DNA from: Haloferula helveola
GTDB taxonomy: Bacteria > Verrucomicrobiota > Verrucomicrobiia > Verrucomicrobiales > Akkermansiaceae
Direction: 5' to 3'
DNA: 64,000 nucleotides
Assembly: GCF_037076345.1 (NCBI RefSeq)
Contig: NZ_AP024702.1
Coordinates: 310,001 to 374,000, forward strand
In this document: piece by piece, positions 47,149-57,100 of the stretch
How the letters are laid out: every line of letters starts with the position of its first letter
How positions within the stretch are numbered: position 1 is the first letter of the stretch
The notes under the pieces: model-generated
Databases searched by the model: none
Told to the model about the DNA's origin: nothing
Seen by the model: only the letters and a program-made list of their open reading frames with translations
Translations under genes and position numbers: made by a program

Positions 47149-48345
47149 ATGCGGCAGCCCATGAACAACGAAGCGGGAAACAGGAAACTCAAGGTGGCCA
47201 TTTCACTGGAAATGGATTGGGGGTTCAATCGACATCAGGAGACCTTCGCCGGCTGTCATGCCTACGCCCAAAAGGCCGGCTGGGAGTGCCAGATCCACCC
47301 GGCACCGGACCGCATGCTGACCAGTTCGGGCAAACTCCCCTTCGATGGCATTCTCGCCCGGGTGACCCCCGACATGGCCAAGGCGGCGAAGCAGGCCGGC
47401 ATTCCGATCGTCAACGTCTGGATGAACACCCCCGCCAAAGGGGTGCCCTCGGTATTCGCCGACTCGGCACTCGCAGGACGGATGGCAGCGGAGCACCTGA
47501 TGGGCCGCGGTTTCCGACAGTTCGGCTTCCTCGGGCACCAGCGCGACATCGACTCCCAAAGACAGTGGAACGGGTTCAGCGAGGCGCTGCGCAGTCATGA
47601 CTTCACGGCCTCACACCACCGCTTTCCCCGGGTCAGCGTGGAGGGCGTGGCCCCGGGCTGGGAGCGTTTCATCGCACGTCTCAACCGTTGGATCGATTCG
47701 TGGAAGACGCCGATCGGCGTCTTTGTCACCCAGGACATCTACTGCCGGTATCTGATCGATGTCTGCCGGTCGAAGGGACTCCATGTGTCGCAGGACGTCG
47801 CGATCATCGGCGCCGGCAATGAAACGATCGTCTGCGACAGCCCCCCTCCCACCCTTTCCAGCATCGACTTCGGCTTCTCCCGGATCGGCTACCGGGCCGC
47901 GGAACTGCTCGACGACCTGATGCGTGGCGGTGTCGCTCCCTCAAGTCCGATTCTCGTTCCACCGGCAGAGCTGGTGCCGCGTCAATCGACCGACGTCTAT
48001 GCCGCGGACGATCCGATGGTCACCAAGGCGCTCCGCTTCATTGCCGAAAACAGCCATCACCGGATCGAGGTGAAGGAAGTGGTGACCGCGGTCGCGACCA
48101 ACCGTCGTTCGCTGGAGCGGAAGTTCAGGCAGTTTGTCGGCACCAGCATCGCCGGGGAGATCACCCGGCTGCGCCTCGAGCGTGCCAAGCGCCGGATCGT
48201 CGAGACCGACGCGCCGATGAAGGACGTCGCCCTCGACGCCGGCTTCCGCAATGCGGACCACTTCTACAAGGTCTTCTCGCGGGTCGAGGGGATTCCCCCG
48301 AGCCAGTTCCGGGAAGAGCACCAGAAGGTGTTCCTTCAGGAGTAG
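47149..48345 (+). CDS. XylR-like AraC-family transcriptional regulator
   Basis: 398 codons from ATG 47149; ATG 47161 (MNNEAGNRKLKVAI) is equally possible, and a much earlier TTG is unlikely. Residues about 15-285 are a LacI/PBP-1-like ligand domain (RKLKVAISLEMDWGFNRHQ, FDGILARVTPDMAKAA, GIPIVNVW, VFADSALAGRMAAEHLM, FRQFGFLGHQ, VAIIGAGNE). Residues about 295-395 are the two-HTH AraC domain (IEVKEVVTAVATNRRSLERKF, MKDVALDAGFRNADHFYKVF). This architecture is that of E. coli XylR, which activates sugar-use genes. It ends 9 bases before the convergent DUF1080 gene. Target and sugar are unknown. Confidence 0.9.
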   Translation: MRQPMNNEAGNRKLKVAISLEMDWGFNRHQETFAGCHAYAQKAGWECQIHPAPDRMLTSSGKLPFDGILARVTPDMAKAAKQAGIPIVNVWMNTPAKGVPSVFADSALAGRMAAEHLMGRGFRQFGFLGHQRDIDSQRQWNGFSEALRSHDFTASHHRFPRVSVEGVAPGWERFIARLNRWIDSWKTPIGVFVTQDIYCRYLIDVCRSKGLHVSQDVAIIGAGNETIVCDSPPPTLSSIDFGFSRIGYRAAELLDDLMRGGVAPSSPILVPPAELVPRQSTDVYAADDPMVTKALRFIAENSHHRIEVKEVVTAVATNRRSLERKFRQFVGTSIAGEITRLRLERAKRRIVETDAPMKDVALDAGFRNADHFYKVFSRVEGIPPSQFREEHQKVFLQE

Positions 48346-48354
48346 CGCGCGTCC

Positions 48355-49059
48355 TCAGTCGAGTTCGAGAGGCACGATCCACGCGTTGCGGAAACGCACC
48401 GGGTTGTCGTGTCCTTGGAACTTGATCGGCCCCGGTTCCGGTCCCTCCTTCTGGCCCGCGCCGGTCTTGCGCGGGATCTCGAAGTCATCGTGGATCAACT
48501 TGCCGTTCTGATAGACGGTGATGCGGGCGTTCTCCGTCTTCTTGTCCCCGTCGAAGCGCGCCGCGCGGAAGACCATGTCGTAGCTCTGCCATTCCCCCGC
48601 CTTCTTGCAGACCAATTGGTCGGGCTTCTTGATCTTGTAGATGCTCCCGCAGTAGCTCGCTTTGTAGTCCTCCTCGGAAACCCCGAACGAGTTGAGAATC
48701 TGTACCTCGTAGCGCTTCTGGATGTAGATCCCGGAATTCCCGTTCGCCTCCGGATTGTCGGTCTTTCCGTTGTCGTTGACGTTGAATTCCACGTGTAAGC
48801 GGAAGTCACTGTAGTTCTCCTTTGTCACCAGACTGTCCCACTTCGGCGAAGCGGTGAGCACACCATCCTCGAACACCCACTTGCTCGGGATGTCGTCTTT
48901 CTCGGGAACCAAGGCGTGCCCGTCCTCGGAAATCAGAAGCGTCGCGTTTTCCGGACGCTCCATCGATTCGGGGCCGATCACTCCTTTGGTGGTTACGCCA
49001 TCAGCGGCGAATGCGGAAGGTGAGATCAAAAGGGCGGCGAGAAGCGGAAGCGGTTTCAT
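48355..49059 (-). CDS. Exported DUF1080 (3-keto-disaccharide hydrolase-like) protein
   Basis: 234 codons, signal peptide MKPLPLLAALLISPSAFA. A single DUF1080 domain with YSDFRLHVEFNVND, GNSGIYIQKRYEVQILNSFG, CGSIYKIKKPD, EWQSYDMVFRAARFDGDKK and VYQNGKLIHDDFEIP. Carbohydrate binding or cleavage is expected. It lies 27 bases downstream of the CxxCH heme protein on the same strand, so they form an operon; this neighbourhood (DUF1080 with a heme/HEAT dehydrogenase-like protein) recurs in PVC genomes and suggests joint oxidation and hydrolysis of sugars. Confidence 0.9.
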   Translation of the reverse strand: MKPLPLLAALLISPSAFAADGVTTKGVIGPESMERPENATLLISEDGHALVPEKDDIPSKWVFEDGVLTASPKWDSLVTKENYSDFRLHVEFNVNDNGKTDNPEANGNSGIYIQKRYEVQILNSFGVSEEDYKASYCGSIYKIKKPDQLVCKKAGEWQSYDMVFRAARFDGDKKTENARITVYQNGKLIHDDFEIPRKTGAGQKEGPEPGPIKFQGHDNPVRFRNAWIVPLELD

Positions 49060-49086
49060 GGTAAACGGTGGATGGAGGCAGCAGGC

Positions 49087-52000
49087 TCAGTTCTTCATCG
49101 ATCCGAGGAAGGCGATCAAGTCGCGGACCTCTTTCTTGCTCAAAATCTGAGCCATTGGCGGCATGGTCGAAACCGGACTTGAGACCGACGCGACATCCTT
49201 CCGCGGGTATTCCTTGCGGCTTGCGTCGACCGGATCAGCGAGCGCGACGAAGTCGTCCGCATCCTCAAGCAACAGGCCGGCCACCACGTTTCCATCCTTC
49301 ATCGTCAGCGAAACCATGCCATAGCCCGAGGCGATCCGTGCGCCGGGCTCGATGATCGACTCAAGGATGTAGGCGGCGTCGTGCGCCTTGCCGATGCTAC
49401 GCAGGTCGGGCCCGGCGACGCCTCCGTTCCGGTTCGGCAGCGCCTTGTGGCAACGGGAACATTGTGCGGCTCCGTGGTTGTAGAAAACCTGGCGACCCTT
49501 GCCGGCATCGCCACCCTCAAGGGTCAGCTGGAACGCCGCGAGAGGATCATCCTGCGGGATTCGCGAGCGATAGTCCTCAAGCGCCTTCCTTACCTCGGGC
49601 TCGGGGCGCTTCGCGGCGGCCTCGATGACATCCAACTGGATGGCGAGTGGCAGCTCCGCGACCCCGAGCAGCATCTCCATCGCAACCTTGGCAGCCTCCG
49701 GCCCCTTCAGTTTCGCAAGCTCCGCAAGCGCGACTTGCTGATCAAAGACATCCTTCCCGGCAAGCATGCGCTTCACCTCCCCGAGTGCCACCTCGGGCGC
49801 GACTTCAGCGAGCGCCTTGAGGCTCGCCTTCCGCACTTCAGGATCCTTGGAACGGACACTTTGCCCGAGTGTCGGCACCAGTTCGTCCCCGGCGTGCTTC
49901 CGCATGCTTTTCAGGGCCGCGAGCCGGATGTCACGAAGGTTGTCATCGCTGAGGAACTGCTGGCGCAGGGTTTCCGGTGCCGGAGCCACATCGAAGATCT
50001 CTCCCGTCTTCAGCGCCTCGGCGAGAACCAGGCCCACCGCGTTGCGGAACAAGCGCTTGAGGCCGTCAGCGATCTTGCTCCGGACGCCATCCAGATTCCG
50101 ATCACCCGTGATCGGGCGGACCTTCCCGGTGGTAGGATCGGCACCCGGCGGCTTTTCCCAACGACCCAGCTGGAACAGCGCTTCGACCCTCGTCTGCTCG
50201 GGCACGGCATCGTCCTCCGCCAAGGCGAGCAAACTCAGCGCGCCCTCCGGTTTGCCGATCCGCATGATCGCATTGATGATCCGGTAGTCGATCGCCTTGG
50301 TCGACTTGCCAATCAGATGGGTCGCCGCCGCAAGCGCCGGACGGGCACCTTCGATGTAACTGTCGTTGATCGCCTGGATCGTCTCGATCACCAGAGCCGG
50401 ATCCTTGTCGGCGAGGAAGTACTCGATACCCGCATCTCCCAACCAACGGAGTGCGATGATCAGCCCGAGCCGGACCTCGCGCGACGGATGATCTTTGAAA
50501 CTCAGGATGTCCTCGGCGGTCTTGTTGGCCTCCGCGATCAGGCGCATGCCATGCACGGCTCCGTGCCGGAGGTAGGGGTCACCGTCCTTGTTGGCTTCAA
50601 GCATCTTCACGAGTTTCGCCACGTCCTCCCGATGGCCGAGTTTGCCCAGAGCGATGGCCGCAAGCATCCGGGTGTTGGCATTCGCATCTCCAAGCAGCGA
50701 GCTCAGCGCGTCGCGTCCCGCCTGGGCCTTCGCATCTCCGAGCGCCTGCGCGACCTGCCCGCGGACCCGCCATTGGTCGTCGCTCGCAAGCTTCACCAGG
50801 GCCTCGACCGACTCCGCATCTGCCTTGAGCCGAGCCAATTGCCCCAGCCCCCAGACGCCGTGCAAGCGGGTCACCATGGAATTCCCGGTCTCCGTGGCGG
50901 CGACGAAGCGGCCGCGGTTGGACGCATCCTCGGCCAGAGCGAACTGCGCACGCTGGCGCACCCGCATGTCCTGATGCTTCAGCAATCCGGCAAGCTCATC
51001 GGCCGATCGCTGATCGAAGCCATCGGCAAACAGGGAGCGGACCTCCTTGACCACCGGCTTGGACGTTTCTTTCGGATCGTGGAAGACGAAGACCGTGCCG
51101 AACTCATAGGTCTTCCAGCCGCCAGTGAAGTCACTGACATAGACCTTTCCATCGTAGCCGAACTCGATGTCCGTATTGAGGAACCCTTTGATGAACGTCT
51201 CGCTCTCGGCGATCCGAAAGCCTGCCCCGTTCGGCTCCATCTCGAAGGAAATCACCTCGCTTTGGCCACCGCGGTAGTCGCAGACGAAGAACCGGTCGTC
51301 CCATTTCTCCGCCAGTCCCGTGCCCGGATTGTAGGCGAGCCCCGAAGGCCCAACGCTCAGATGCCCGGCAGGGGGAAGCAACGCGTTCGGGCGGTTCTCC
51401 GCCTCGATCTCCCACCACAGCTCCGCCATCCACGGTGTGTCGTGGCGCGACGTCACGTCGATCGCGTGCGGCCAGTTGCGGAAACTCTGATTGCCGCGAT
51501 TCCATCCCGACATCGCACCTTCCACCATTTGCACGACCCTCGCCTTGTCACCCATGTCGGCGTTGTTATCCACCGAGAAGGCAACCCCGTACTGATCGAA
51601 GGCGATCTCCTTGGGGTTCCGCAGATTGTAGTGGACGACTTCCAACCCGCTGCCGTCCGGCTCCATCCGGAAGATCGCTCCACCATACTGGTCGTAGAGA
51701 TGCCGGCCGTCGGCGGTGTGAAGATCGTAGCCGCGGTCACCGATGGTGAAATAGATCCGGCCGTCCGGACCGAAGGCGAAGCCGTTGAGGTCGTGCCCGC
51801 TCAGGCTGACGCTGATGCCGTAACCGTCCTGCAAGGACGTGCGGACATCCGAGACACCGTCGCCATCCTTGTCCTGCAGCATCCAGACGTGGGGAATGCA
51901 TGCGAAATAGACCTTTCCGTTCGCGGCCAGGATCCCGGCGGCGGTCCCGTCGAGCGGATCGTTGAAGCCGTCGGCATACAGCCATGACTTCTCGGCCTTG

Positions 52001-52467
52001 CCGTCGCCGTCCTTGTCCTCAAGCACCCGGATCTTCTCGGCATACTTGGTGTAATACCCGGGCTCCTTCTTGTCGGCCCACTTCTCGTAGAGCTTCAGCC
52101 GGTCCTCCACCGTCTTGAGTGCGACCTCGTCCCGGAGCCAGTGCCAGTTGCGGCGGTTGTCCTCGATGCCGCGGTCGAAGCGATGCGTCTCCGCGACAAA
52201 CAGCCGGTTTTGCTCGTCCATCGAAATCGCCGTCGCGTTCATCACGTCGGGCTCCCGAGCGAAGACTCCCGCCACCATGCCTTCGGGATAGAGGATCGTG
52301 GACAGGATCGCCTTGTCCGGGTCCACCGGTTCGACGGGATCGGTATTGGCCGTGCCCTCGATCTTGGCGGCGCCGTCCTGATCGGCCTTGGGAAGAGCGA
52401 GAACCGGGTAGGCGAGAGTCAGGACAAGGGTCGGTGTGATCCAGCGGGAGACGAGTGGCGAAATCAT
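49087..52467 (-). CDS. PVC-type heme-binding CxxCH protein (dehydrogenase-like propeller, HEAT repeats, cytochrome c)
   Basis: 1126 codons from ATG 52467 (MISPLVSRWITPTLVLTLAYPV, signal peptide); an upstream in-frame start lacks a good signal. Order: N-terminal beta-propeller of the membrane-bound-dehydrogenase type, about 60-490 (MNATAISMDEQNRLFVAETHRF, GFAFGPDGRIYFTIGDRGYD, FFVCDYRGG); HEAT-like helical repeats about 510-960 (QALGDAKAQAGRDALSSLLGD, LRHGAVHGMRLIAE); C-terminal cytochrome c about 985-1126, with heme motif CSRCH starting at Cys1003 and a distal Met region (STMPPMAQILSKKEV). Expected in the periplasm as a redox enzyme or electron-transfer protein for sugar oxidation. Divergent from the sulfatase; followed by DUF1080. 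Confidence 0.92.
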   Translation of the reverse strand: MISPLVSRWITPTLVLTLAYPVLALPKADQDGAAKIEGTANTDPVEPVDPDKAILSTILYPEGMVAGVFAREPDVMNATAISMDEQNRLFVAETHRFDRGIEDNRRNWHWLRDEVALKTVEDRLKLYEKWADKKEPGYYTKYAEKIRVLEDKDGDGKAEKSWLYADGFNDPLDGTAAGILAANGKVYFACIPHVWMLQDKDGDGVSDVRTSLQDGYGISVSLSGHDLNGFAFGPDGRIYFTIGDRGYDLHTADGRHLYDQYGGAIFRMEPDGSGLEVVHYNLRNPKEIAFDQYGVAFSVDNNADMGDKARVVQMVEGAMSGWNRGNQSFRNWPHAIDVTSRHDTPWMAELWWEIEAENRPNALLPPAGHLSVGPSGLAYNPGTGLAEKWDDRFFVCDYRGGQSEVISFEMEPNGAGFRIAESETFIKGFLNTDIEFGYDGKVYVSDFTGGWKTYEFGTVFVFHDPKETSKPVVKEVRSLFADGFDQRSADELAGLLKHQDMRVRQRAQFALAEDASNRGRFVAATETGNSMVTRLHGVWGLGQLARLKADAESVEALVKLASDDQWRVRGQVAQALGDAKAQAGRDALSSLLGDANANTRMLAAIALGKLGHREDVAKLVKMLEANKDGDPYLRHGAVHGMRLIAEANKTAEDILSFKDHPSREVRLGLIIALRWLGDAGIEYFLADKDPALVIETIQAINDSYIEGARPALAAATHLIGKSTKAIDYRIINAIMRIGKPEGALSLLALAEDDAVPEQTRVEALFQLGRWEKPPGADPTTGKVRPITGDRNLDGVRSKIADGLKRLFRNAVGLVLAEALKTGEIFDVAPAPETLRQQFLSDDNLRDIRLAALKSMRKHAGDELVPTLGQSVRSKDPEVRKASLKALAEVAPEVALGEVKRMLAGKDVFDQQVALAELAKLKGPEAAKVAMEMLLGVAELPLAIQLDVIEAAAKRPEPEVRKALEDYRSRIPQDDPLAAFQLTLEGGDAGKGRQVFYNHGAAQCSRCHKALPNRNGGVAGPDLRSIGKAHDAAYILESIIEPGARIASGYGMVSLTMKDGNVVAGLLLEDADDFVALADPVDASRKEYPRKDVASVSSPVSTMPPMAQILSKKEVRDLIAFLGSMKN

Positions 52468-52648
52468 GGAAGGCTTGTCGGAATCAAAGGATGAACAGAT
52501 CGGTGACGCGCGCGCGCGAGGGCCTCTTTCAGCCAGATCCGGCATCGTCGGATATGACGTGAAAATGCCGCATAAGAGCGCGGCAAAGGAGAGCTTCGGG
52601 AACCACTTGTCCATTGCCCTGCCTCACCTGTCCCCTAGGCTGGACCTC

Positions 52649-53995
52649 ATGATTCGATGCATCCTCGCCCTCCTTTTCGCCGGCACGTGGTGCCATGCCG
52701 CCGAACCCGCCCCCAAGCCGAATGCCATCGTAATTCTCCTCGACGATCTCGGCTATGGCGACCTCACCTGCTACGGAGCCAAGGACATGCGGACGCCCCG
52801 TATCGACACGCTGATGTCGGAGGGAATCCGGATGAACCGGTTCTATGCCAACTGCACCGTCTGCACGCCGACCCGCGCATCGCTGATGACCGGCCGTTAC
52901 CCGGATCTCGCCGGAGCGCCCGGAGTGATCCGGCAGTGGGACCACAGCAGCTGGGGCTATCTCCGCCCGCCCGGCCCGACGCTTCCGGAAATGCTCAAAT
53001 CGGCGGGCTACCACACCGGCATGGTCGGCAAGTGGCATCTGGGCTACACGGCTCCGAACGTTCCCAACGAACAGGGCTTCGACCACTTCCACGGATTCCT
53101 CGGCGACATGATGGACGACTACTACACCCATCGTCGTGGCGGCGTGAACTGGATGCGGCTCAATGACGAGACCGTCGATCCCGAGGGACACGCGACCGAG
53201 GTTTTCACCGATTGGGCCATTGATTACCTTGGGGAACGAGCGAAGGCGCCGGACACTCCTTTCTTCCTCTACCTCGCTTACAACGCGCCCCATTTCCCGA
53301 TCCAACCCCCAAAGGACTGGCTGGAAAAGGTCCGGAAGCGCGAACCGGACCTCGACCCGAAGAGGGCCGCCAATGTGGCCTTCGTCGAACACACCGACCA
53401 TGAGATCGGACGGGTGCTCGACAGCCTCACCGAGCTGAACATCAAGGACCAAACCCTCGTCATCTTCTCATCCGACAATGGCGGATCCATTCCCCACGCC
53501 CAATCGAACGGCGACCTTCGGGGCGGCAAGCAGGACCACTGGGAAGGAGGCATCCGGGTGCCGACCTGCGCCGTCTGGCCCGGCAAGATCCCTGCCGGCA
53601 AGACCACCGACGCTCTGGGAATGACGATGGATCTCGTCCCGACCCTTTGCGAACTGGCCGGAGCCGGGAAACCGGAAAGCGACGGCCAGAGCCTGCGTTC
53701 GGTCTGGCTCGACGGGGGCGTCGGCGACCCGGATCGAACCATGATCTGGGTGAGGCGCGAAGGTGGCGACCGTTACGGAGGACGAGCCTACTATGCCATC
53801 CGTAGAGGCAAGTGGAAGCTGCTCCAGAACCACCCGTTCGAACCGATGCAGATGGTCGATCTCGAAGCCGACCCCTTCGAGCAGGATCCGAAGCCCGCGA
53901 CCGGCAAGGTGGCGAAGCAACTCAAGGAAGCTCTCATGGCGCACATCCGGAAAGCGGGTGCCGTGCCGTGGAAACCGATGCCGGACGAGCCGTGA
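52649..53995 (+). CDS. Sulfatase (arylsulfatase type), exported
   Basis: 448 codons from ATG 52649 (MIRCILALLFAGTWCHA); an upstream in-frame start has no signal. Sulfatase signature CTPTRASLMTGRYP with Cys72 the residue converted to formylglycine (C-x-P-x-R form, needing an aerobic FGE-type or anSME maturase encoded elsewhere). Metal ligands Asp32/Asp33 lie in ILLDDLGYGD, with GMVGKWHLG and IFSSDNGG further on. The fold matches family S1 (arylsulfatase A / GalNAc-6-sulfatase-like). It removes sulfate esters from glycans outside the cytoplasm. Divergent from the heme protein with 181 bases between starts. Confidence 0.94.
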   Translation: MIRCILALLFAGTWCHAAEPAPKPNAIVILLDDLGYGDLTCYGAKDMRTPRIDTLMSEGIRMNRFYANCTVCTPTRASLMTGRYPDLAGAPGVIRQWDHSSWGYLRPPGPTLPEMLKSAGYHTGMVGKWHLGYTAPNVPNEQGFDHFHGFLGDMMDDYYTHRRGGVNWMRLNDETVDPEGHATEVFTDWAIDYLGERAKAPDTPFFLYLAYNAPHFPIQPPKDWLEKVRKREPDLDPKRAANVAFVEHTDHEIGRVLDSLTELNIKDQTLVIFSSDNGGSIPHAQSNGDLRGGKQDHWEGGIRVPTCAVWPGKIPAGKTTDALGMTMDLVPTLCELAGAGKPESDGQSLRSVWLDGGVGDPDRTMIWVRREGGDRYGGRAYYAIRRGKWKLLQNHPFEPMQMVDLEADPFEQDPKPATGKVAKQLKEALMAHIRKAGAVPWKPMPDEP

Positions 53996-54088
53996 AGCCG
54001 CAGGCCGTCAGACTTCGCGTTCCCGATCCCTCCAGCTGACAGTTGTGATTGGGATCACGGAATGAGGTCCGCCACCCTCCAAGCGAAT

Positions 54089-54118
54089 GCGGCGGTTCCC
54101 CTTCCGGGAAACCGCCGC
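54089..54118. terminator. Bidirectional hairpin between the sulfatase and P5
   Basis: GCGGCGGTTCCC, five-base loop, GGGAAACCGCCGC (one bulged A) in the 154-base gap between two convergent genes. Strong stem; only short T-runs follow on either side. Likely terminates both transcripts. Confidence 0.55.
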
Positions 54119-54149
54119 TTCGAAGTTCACTCTGAGTCGCTCGTGATCC

Positions 54150-57100
54150 TCACGGGGTGACTTGGATCACTTCCAAGTCCACGAACAACTTGCTCACCGC
54201 CGTTCCGGTAACCGTCGCGGTCACCGTCGTGAATCCCGCGATTGGCGTGTCCTCCTCCACGGTGAAGTCGACTTGGGTGCCGTAGCCGTCGGTCGCACCT
54301 CCGTAGTTGAAGCCGGCGAGGTCCTGCGTCCACCGGTAGGCGGCACTCAGGTCGTCGGCCGGTGACGCGTTCTGTGGATGAGTGAAGGTAAAGGTGTTTC
54401 CCGCGGCAGCCCCGGATTCCAGTCCACCGGAAAAGGCGCCCGGATCCGTGCCGAGGAAATTCTCAAGCCCGCTGCTGAGCCCGTCACCATCCGGATCGTC
54501 CTCGAAGCCCGTTTGACCACCGACGTCGTAGCCGGCGATCCAGTCGGAGAAATCGTTGCCGCCGCCTCCGCCGCCCGAGGTGCTGACCTGGATGTTGTCG
54601 ATGGTAGCAGAGGTCGTCGAGCCCTTGAAGCGGATCGCGAGGTCATGCCCCATCACCGAGGCATCGAGGGAGGAGTCAGGAGTAAACTCGAAGCTCACCG
54701 TCTTGTAAGAGCCGTCGCCTTCCGCATTGCCGCTTTGTGAAGCGAGCACCTTGCTAACGAACGAGTCGCTGCGCACGTCATTGCGGGTTCCGGCACCGTT
54801 GAAGGTGACGAACTGGACATTGTAGGGCGTGCCACCGGAGTCGGCGACAACGTCGAAGGAAACCGTGTAGGTGGTCCCGGCGGTCAGGCTGCCGATCACA
54901 CCGAACTTAGTCGTCAGGCCCGAGTTGGTGTAGCGGAAGGCGAAAGCCTGATCACCAACCGGATCGGCGAAAGCCTCGGCGGAATCGTCGACAAGCCCGC
55001 ACCGGGAAGCCCCGAAACCCTCGGTTGCCCTGGCCCAGAGGGCCGTGTTGGAGGCTCCTGAGGTGAAGCCGTTACTCTGGTCGGAGTCCACATCAGGAGT
55101 GTCCGAGTAGCTGCCGGAAGTCGCGGGAAGTGCGCTCGGGTTGGCACCGGATTCGAAGTTATCGAAGAAAACCACCCCGACCGGAGGCGGCTCGGGAGTG
55201 GAGAAATACCACGTCAGGTCATCCGCGACACCGACAAAGCTGTTGCCGACAAGGTCGTCGATAGCCGTCGCATCAATGCGGACGGCGTAGTCCTTGCCGC
55301 CGAGCAGATCGCCTGTTGGCTGAATTGTAAGAACCGCTCCGGATACCGATACCTGGGTGCCGTCGGTGACCGGAATCACCACATCACCTGCAGCACCGTC
55401 GGTCAGGTTCTTCAAGGTGATCGCGCCACTGCCGAGGGCGATCGGTTCGCTGAAGGTTGCCTCGAGAGCCGTGTCGACCACCACGGTCGAACCGTTCGCT
55501 GGGTCCGTCGCGGAAAGCGTCGGCGCGGTCAGGTCCGGTGCCGCTGTGGTAAAGCGCCACTCGGTATCGACGAGAATGCCCGCGAAGCTGTTGCCCGCGA
55601 GATCGTCGATCGCGGTGGCATCGATCAGAACCGCATACTCCTTGCTCGTCGCGAGATTCGCCGTCGGATTGATCGTCAGGGTGCTTCCCGAAACCGTGAC
55701 CTGCGAGGCGTCGGTGACGGAGATTACCACATCACCGGAACCGTCGGTGGGATGGAGGGTGATGTTGCCGCTTTCGACGGTGATCGGTTCGTTGAAATTG
55801 ACCACGATGTTCACTCCTGCCGACACCTCCGTGGCGCCGATCGCCGGGTCGTTGCCGATCACGACCGGCGCAAGCTCGTCAGGTCCGGCGGACGCTTCGA
55901 CCAACCCGACCATCGCGCGTCCGAGAGCGTCCCCGACCAGCATGTAGGTCCCGGCCCGTTCGTTGTAGTGACTGTTCGAGGCTCCTCCCTCGCTGAGCGG
56001 ATGGGAGTAGACCGTCTTCACGTTGTTCTCGTACTGAGGATAGAGCCCGGAGTCTCCGTCCACCGCCAGCTGCGCGTTGAGAATCGCCTCGTCCGCCAGA
56101 CTCGAGCTGTCGCCGATTGCCGTCTGGCCAAGGGTCGCCAGAACAAAGGGCGCGTTGTTGGCGACCTTGCCCGGGTAGCGGTTCGAGTAGTAGCTGCGCA
56201 GCGAATTGATCAGGTTGACCAGGTTTTCCTCATAGCGGGTGGCGTGACCCATGTCATAGCGATCCTTGTCGCCTTGCCACCAGACGAAGCCGGCGATCTC
56301 GAATCCCTGCGTGGCCCAGTCGGGATACTCGGCAGCGAAGTTGTCGAGCACGTCCACCACGTTGGTGGCCGCCGGGTCAGGATGGGCCCATTCGCTTTCG
56401 TCGGTGAAGTAACGGTCGAACTCCTTGCCCGCATACCAGCTCCCGGGAGCCCACGTCGCCGGCGAGTCACCGATCGCCCACTTCAATGTGGCGTCGCCAT
56501 AGGCCGCGTAGTTGTTGCCGTCGTACTGATACGAGGGACTTCCCGATGGAAGCACGTCCCAGCCGAGGCTCCGGTTCCCGATGCATGACTTGAGCAACAG
56601 CACGGGTTCGTCGTGATACCAGCCCATCACGTAGCCGAATCCGAGTTCGGGACCGAACTTCGAATCGAGACCACCTGGCGAAAGCTGGGCGTTGCCGATG
56701 TCCGAAATCACTCCGCGATAGCGAACATCCTGACGGGTCGTCCATGCGTTCGATCCGTCCACCAAATCCGGGAACCGGTTCTGGCGCATCGCCATGGTCT
56801 CAAGCGTGCCGTCACCCGTGCCGCTCACCGTTCCCATTCCGACCATGTTCGACTGACCTGACATGATGTAGACCTTCACCGGCTTGTTCGTCGCGCCGGT
56901 CGAGCCGTCGGGATCGGGCAATGGATAGGGAATCGGAGGCACGTCGGTATCGACATGGGGATCGGTGAACGAGGCATAGACTTCGTAGTAGTCCCCCGCC
57001 CCGTCGGCGTCCGTATCGGAAACGTAGGGATCGGTTCCGGTATCGTTCTTGTCGACCAAAGAGCCGGTCTTGGTTTCGACGCCGTCCGCAAGCCCGTCCT

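Noticed and set aside
49381-51987. Plus-strand 868-codon open frame opposite the heme protein
   Set aside because: The minus strand encodes an intact propeller-HEAT-cytochrome protein across the same bases; the plus frame shows no recognisable motif.
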